Below, in pieces: positions 56,788 through 64,000 of a stretch of DNA of 64,000 nucleotides. Below the pieces are notes generated by a model that saw nothing but the letters and a program-made list of their open reading frames with translations, made no database searches and was not told where the DNA came from. A program made the position numbers and the translations under genes. The DNA is from UBA4736 sp002404015 (GTDB taxonomy: Bacteria > Chloroflexota > Dormibacteria > Dormibacterales > Dormibacteraceae): the NCBI GenBank assembly GCA_036747295.1, contig DAIOCN010000002.1, forward strand, positions 172,845 through 236,844. Direction: 5' to 3'. Position 1 is the first letter of the stretch. Each line of letters begins with the position of its first letter.

Positions 56788-57285
56788 TCAGGCGTCGGCC
56801 TCTGCCAGCAGCCCCTCCACGTCGAGGTCGGCGCGGCCGAGCAGCGTGATGCTCCCGTCCGGCTTTCGCGGCCACTGCTCGAGAGGCCGGTCCCAGTACA
56901 GCTCGATGCCGTTGCCGTCCGGATCGTCCAGGTAGATGGCCTCGTGGGTGCGGTGGTCCGAGGCGCCCGTGAGCGGCCAGCCGCTGTCGACGACCCGGCG
57001 CACAACCTGGGCCAGCGAGCGCCGGTCGGGCAGGACGATGGCGTGGTGGTAGAGGCCCGTGTGGCCGGGCGGGGGTGGCGTGCCCCCCCTTGATTCCCAG
57101 GTGTTCAGCCCAACGTGGTGGTGGTAGCCGCCCGCCGAGACGAAGGCGACCTCGTCGCCCCGCCTCTCGACCAGGTCGAATCCGAGGACGTCGCAGTAGA
57201 ACGCCAGCGCGCGATCGATGTTGGCGACCTTGAGGTGGACGTGGCCGATATGGGTTCCGGCCGGCAGGGTCGCCTTCTCGCTCAT
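56788..57285 (-). CDS. VOC-superfamily protein, catechol-2,3-dioxygenase-like
   Basis: 165 aa. Two VOC half-modules: GHVHLKVANIDRALAFYCDV, then HHHVGLNTWESRGG and LYHHAIVLPDR, and the last metal ligand in EAIYLDDPDGNGIELYWDRP. Resembles single-domain extradiol-dioxygenase-like (CatE type) proteins. The ATG at 57285 is preceded by CACAAT and 6 bases; the frame extends 13 codons upstream without homology. Substrate unknown. It diverges from uppP. Confidence 0.84.
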   Translation of the reverse strand: MSEKATLPAGTHIGHVHLKVANIDRALAFYCDVLGFDLVERRGDEVAFVSAGGYHHHVGLNTWESRGGTPPPPGHTGLYHHAIVLPDRRSLAQVVRRVVDSGWPLTGASDHRTHEAIYLDDPDGNGIELYWDRPLEQWPRKPDGSITLLGRADLDVEGLLAEADA

Positions 57286-57338
57286 CGCCGAATTGTGCCC
57301 CAGGCATCGGGTCCGGGGCTCCATTACTCTGCGAAGCG

Positions 57339-58202
57339 ATGTCCACCTGGCAGGCTCTCTTCCTCGGTGTCCTCCAGGGCGCCACCGAGCTCTTCCCCGT
57401 CTCCTCCCTGGGCCACGCGGTGCTGGTGCCGGGACTGCTCCACTGGACCTTCCGACCCTCTGATCCCAGCTTCGTGCCGTTCCTGGTGCTCCTCCACCTG
57501 GGCACGGCGGGAGCGCTCCTCGTGCTCTACCGGCGGGACTGGGTGCGGATCGTGGCCGGGTTCGTGCGAGCCGCCCTTCGCGGCCGGATCGAGGATGACG
57601 ACGAACGGCTGGCCATGCTCCTGATGGTCGGCAGCATCCCCGCCGGCGTGGTCGGGGTCCTGCTGGAGTCGCGCATCAAGGCCCTGTTTGGCAATCCCCG
57701 GGCGGCCGCGGCGTTCCTGTTCGTGAACGGTCTCATGCTGCTGGGGGCCGAGCTCCTGCGCCGCCGCTCCGAAAGGCGGGCCGGGCTGGCGGGCCGTTCC
57801 CGCGAGGAGCAGGAGGGTTCCTTCGTGGACGCCAGCCAGCTCGGATTCGGGGCGGCGGCCCTGGTCGGCGCCTGCCAGGCGCTGGCCCTGCTGCCTGGCA
57901 TCTCCCGCTCCGGGGTGACTATCGCGGGCGGCCTGCTGGCGGGGCTCCGCCACCAGGAGGCGGCGCGATTCTCGTTCCTCCTGGCAACCCCCATCATCGG
58001 GGCCGCCGGACTGGTGGAGATCCCCCAGCTGGTGTCCCAGCCGGGTCCGCTGGGCGAGTACTTCCTGGCCGCCCTGCTGGCGGCCGTTGCCGCCTACCTG
58101 AGCGCCCGCTTCCTGGTCCGCTACTTCCGTTCGGGCCGCCTCGATCCCTACGGCTACTACTGCCTGGCGGCGGGCCTGGTGGCACTGGCTTTGATACGTT
58201 GA
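57339..58202 (+). CDS. uppP: Undecaprenyl-diphosphatase UppP (BacA)
   Basis: 287 aa with about eight membrane segments. GVLQGATELFPVSSLGHAVL is the first signature with the catalytic Glu and Ser; LLPGISRSGVTIAGGLLAGL is the second with the catalytic Arg. It removes the terminal phosphate of undecaprenyl diphosphate, recycling the cell-wall lipid carrier, and gives bacitracin tolerance. TACTCT lies 8 bases upstream of the ATG, with no Shine-Dalgarno. Followed 4 bases later by a small membrane-protein gene. Confidence 0.94.
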   Translation: MSTWQALFLGVLQGATELFPVSSLGHAVLVPGLLHWTFRPSDPSFVPFLVLLHLGTAGALLVLYRRDWVRIVAGFVRAALRGRIEDDDERLAMLLMVGSIPAGVVGVLLESRIKALFGNPRAAAAFLFVNGLMLLGAELLRRRSERRAGLAGRSREEQEGSFVDASQLGFGAAALVGACQALALLPGISRSGVTIAGGLLAGLRHQEAARFSFLLATPIIGAAGLVEIPQLVSQPGPLGEYFLAALLAAVAAYLSARFLVRYFRSGRLDPYGYYCLAAGLVALALIR

Positions 58203-58206
58203 CGTC

Positions 58207-58416
58207 GTGACTGCAATCAAAGGCTGGCCCTTCGTCGGGCTCTTCATCGTCCTGGCCGTCGTGTTCGTGATCCTGGCGATCCTCTACGCGCTGGGGGTGA
58301 TCGGCCTCCTGGCCTCCTCCGGGCACACCCACCACTACACGCACGCCGTGCTGCTGGGCGCGCTGGCGCTGGCCAGCCTGGTGGCGGCATCGTTTTCCCG
58401 GCCCACGGCAGCCTAG
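58207..58416 (+). CDS. Small two-helix membrane protein
   Basis: 69 aa. GLFIVLAVVFVILAILYALG and VLLGALALASLVAASF are two membrane segments separated by a His-rich turn (SGHTHHYTHA), which could bind metal. The GTG is 4 bases after the uppP stop, so it is probably co-transcribed. No known family. Confidence 0.7.
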   Translation: MTAIKGWPFVGLFIVLAVVFVILAILYALGVIGLLASSGHTHHYTHAVLLGALALASLVAASFSRPTAA

Positions 58417-58478
58417 AAGACCGCTCCTCGGACCGCCCCAAGCTGACTTTCCGGCGCGGCCCTCGTAGATTGGGTCAG

Positions 58479-58571
58479 GTGTCGGACGACGTGAAGGTGT
58501 TCCACCACGACGGCGTCTGGTTCGTGGTCGATGAACACATCGCCCCGATCTCAATGAGCCCGGCGCGCTGA
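58479..58571 (+). CDS. Candidate 30-aa microprotein
   Basis: Begins with GTG and contains VFHHDGVWFVVDEHIAPISM, a compact sequence with a clear hydrophobic pattern. TAGATT lies 7 bases before the GTG, matching the local leaderless promoter pattern. A following frame (EIALEVARRIAP) in the +1 phase looks like its natural C-terminal helix, so a TGA and a frameshift may have shortened it. Coding status uncertain. Confidence 0.35.
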   Translation: MSDDVKVFHHDGVWFVVDEHIAPISMSPAR

Positions 58572-58603
58572 GATCGCGCTCGAGGTGGCCCGGCGGATCG
58601 CGC

Positions 58604-59755
58604 CTAGACGGCGACCGATGCCGCCTTCGCCGCGACCGGAACGGCCGGCAGGCGCAGGGCCAGGGTCGAGCCCTCCCCCGGCTCCGAACGGGTGACCAGC
58701 AGCGAGCCCCGATTGCGGTGGGCCAGCTCTCGGCTGATGTAGAGGCCGAGTCCGGTTCCCGGCTGGGGGGCCATCTCGGGATCGTTGAGCCGTATGAAGC
58801 GCTCGAAGATCCGCTCCCGCATGTCATGCGGGATGCCGATCCCCCTGTCCTCGACCGCCAGCAGCGCGTGGTCGCCGCCGAGGACCGATACCCTCACCCA
58901 GGGCGTGCCGTGGGCATAGGTCAGCGCGTTGTTGATCAGGTTGTCGGCGATCCGGGCCACCTGGATGGGGTCGGCGTGGACCAGCACCGGTCCATTGGGG
59001 ATCTCCAGCGTGAGCTCGGCCTCCAGCAGCTCGGCCCTGGCGGCCGCCCGCTCGACCGCGCCGCGCGCCACCGCGACCAGGTCCAGGTCGCTGTTGTTGC
59101 CTCCGATCGTGCCCGTCTCCAGCCGGGATGCGGTCAGCAGGTCGTCGACGATCTTGTTCAGCTCGCCAGCCTTCACGTTCAACACGTCCAGGACCCGCCG
59201 CCAGTCGGCCGGCGGCTCGCCGAAGGTGCCGTCCTGAAGCATGGACAGGTAGCCGTGCAGGACCGAGAGCGGCGTGCGCAGCTCATGGGCCGCCATGTTC
59301 AGGAAGTCGCTCTTGGAGACGCTGGCCGCCTCGGCCTGCAGCAGGAGATCGCTGATCGCCTCCGTGTTCTGGAAGAGCTGGACGAATACCCCTGCCTTGG
59401 CCCGCAGCATCTCGGCGTTGATGGGTTTGAAGATGAAGTCGACCGCGCCCAGTCGGTAGCCGCGCAGCATGTCCTGCTCGGCCTGACCGAACGCAGTCAC
59501 GAAGATGATCGGGGTCGTCTCGTTGGCCAGCCTGCTGCGGATGATCTCGGCCGTCTCGAAGCCGTCCATGGCGGGCATCTTGACGTCCATCAGGACCAGG
59601 GCGAAGTGCTGCCGGAGCAGTTGACGCAGCGCCTCCCGGCCCGAGGTCGCCCTCATGATGTCCTGGTTCAGCGGCGCCAGCACAGCCTCCAGGGCGGTCA
59701 GGTTGGCGGGCTCGTCATCCACGATCAGGATCGCGGCGCGGCGCGGCTCCGTCAT
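58604..59755 (-). CDS. Response regulator-histidine kinase hybrid
   Basis: 383 aa. Residues 1-~125 are a receiver domain (ILIVDDEPANLTALEAVL; phospho-acceptor Asp in LVLMDVKMPAMDG; conserved Lys in FIFKPIN). Residues ~140-375 are a HisKA-HATPase kinase with the phosphorylated His in MAAHELRTPLSVLHGYL, NLINNALTYAHG (N box) and GTGLGLYISRELAHR (G2 box). No membrane segment, so cytoplasmic. It follows the large HAMP-array kinase by 37 bases on the same strand and probably works as its partner or downstream relay. Confidence 0.93.
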   Translation of the reverse strand: MTEPRRAAILIVDDEPANLTALEAVLAPLNQDIMRATSGREALRQLLRQHFALVLMDVKMPAMDGFETAEIIRSRLANETTPIIFVTAFGQAEQDMLRGYRLGAVDFIFKPINAEMLRAKAGVFVQLFQNTEAISDLLLQAEAASVSKSDFLNMAAHELRTPLSVLHGYLSMLQDGTFGEPPADWRRVLDVLNVKAGELNKIVDDLLTASRLETGTIGGNNSDLDLVAVARGAVERAAARAELLEAELTLEIPNGPVLVHADPIQVARIADNLINNALTYAHGTPWVRVSVLGGDHALLAVEDRGIGIPHDMRERIFERFIRLNDPEMAPQPGTGLGLYISRELAHRNRGSLLVTRSEPGEGSTLALRLPAVPVAAKAASVAV

Positions 59756-59792
59756 CGCGACCTCGGCTTTGCCGCCCCGCCCTGGCGGCCGC

Positions 59793-64000
<4,208 letters not shown>

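Overview
The window is a GC-rich, gene-dense bacterial chromosome segment, probably from an uncultured soil bacterium. Several F420-type enzymes, branched-chain/pyruvate dehydrogenase-type E1 genes, a SufR-like regulator, many lipoproteins and a large share of apparently leaderless genes point towards the Actinomycetota/Dormiibacterota/Chloroflexota side of the tree. No rRNA or complete tRNA gene is present, so the phylum cannot be fixed from this sequence.

Layout. 1-7.2 kb: end of an acyl-CoA ligase gene, a LysE exporter, a Cgl0159-type aldolase-fold protein with CoA-acylating methylmalonate-semialdehyde dehydrogenase (inositol/valine-type catabolism), a bactofilin, a methyltransferase, and a crotonase/CaiB CoA-transferase pair. 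7.3-13.3 kb: small proteins, a CGNR zinc-finger regulator, a DUF4388-like protein, a VOC/beta-hydroxyacid dehydrogenase pair, an amidohydrolase, a secreted phosphoesterase, and an encapsulated-ferritin homologue with no encapsulin shell gene nearby. 13.3-26.9 kb: a frameshifted EamA transporter, a thioesterase, an SRPBCC protein with a clear promoter/operator, two MFS pumps, a DUF1684-lipoate ligase-GNAT-LLM oxidoreductase run, an Mrp ATPase operon, a ComB-like phosphatase, ornithine cyclodeaminase, cupin, YihY and a histidine phosphatase. 26.9-39.7 kb: a stem-loop array, a degenerate GGDEF protein, a fumarylacetoacetase-family hydrolase, a solute-binding lipoprotein, decayed genes at 30.5-31.9 kb, an E1alpha/E1beta/lipoyl-domain operon with a truncated E2, a sortase-like protein, HxlR and GNAT genes, a glycosidase-like lipoprotein, DedA and YihY. 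39.7-44.4 kb: an accessory island that is visibly less GC-rich, with a truncated replication-relaxation/HTH protein, an AbiEi/AbiEii toxin-antitoxin pair with an operator-flanked promoter, and an unrecognised 367-aa protein. 44.4-64 kb: F420 enzymes, aldose epimerase, DHH phosphoesterase, FGGY and PfkB kinases, TypA, a glycosidase remnant, a Rieske protein/SufR-like regulator/FolE locus, glucose-6-phosphate dehydrogenase, UppP, and two hybrid histidine kinases, one a very large HAMP-array protein that runs off the window.

Two signals stand out. First, two 177-bp elements (after folE at 55.17 kb and after a yihY gene at 39.67 kb) share internal conserved blocks at matching spacing. Their outer arms differ in sequence between the copies, yet within each copy the arms are complementary, and both copies are flanked by TA. 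This is the pattern of a structured RNA or of a hairpin-ended mobile element. Second, more than twenty starts have a TANNNT-like -10 hexamer only 6-8 nt upstream and no Shine-Dalgarno, which indicates leaderless transcription. In three divergent gene pairs the start codons are only 18-21 bp apart and the two -10 boxes overlap.
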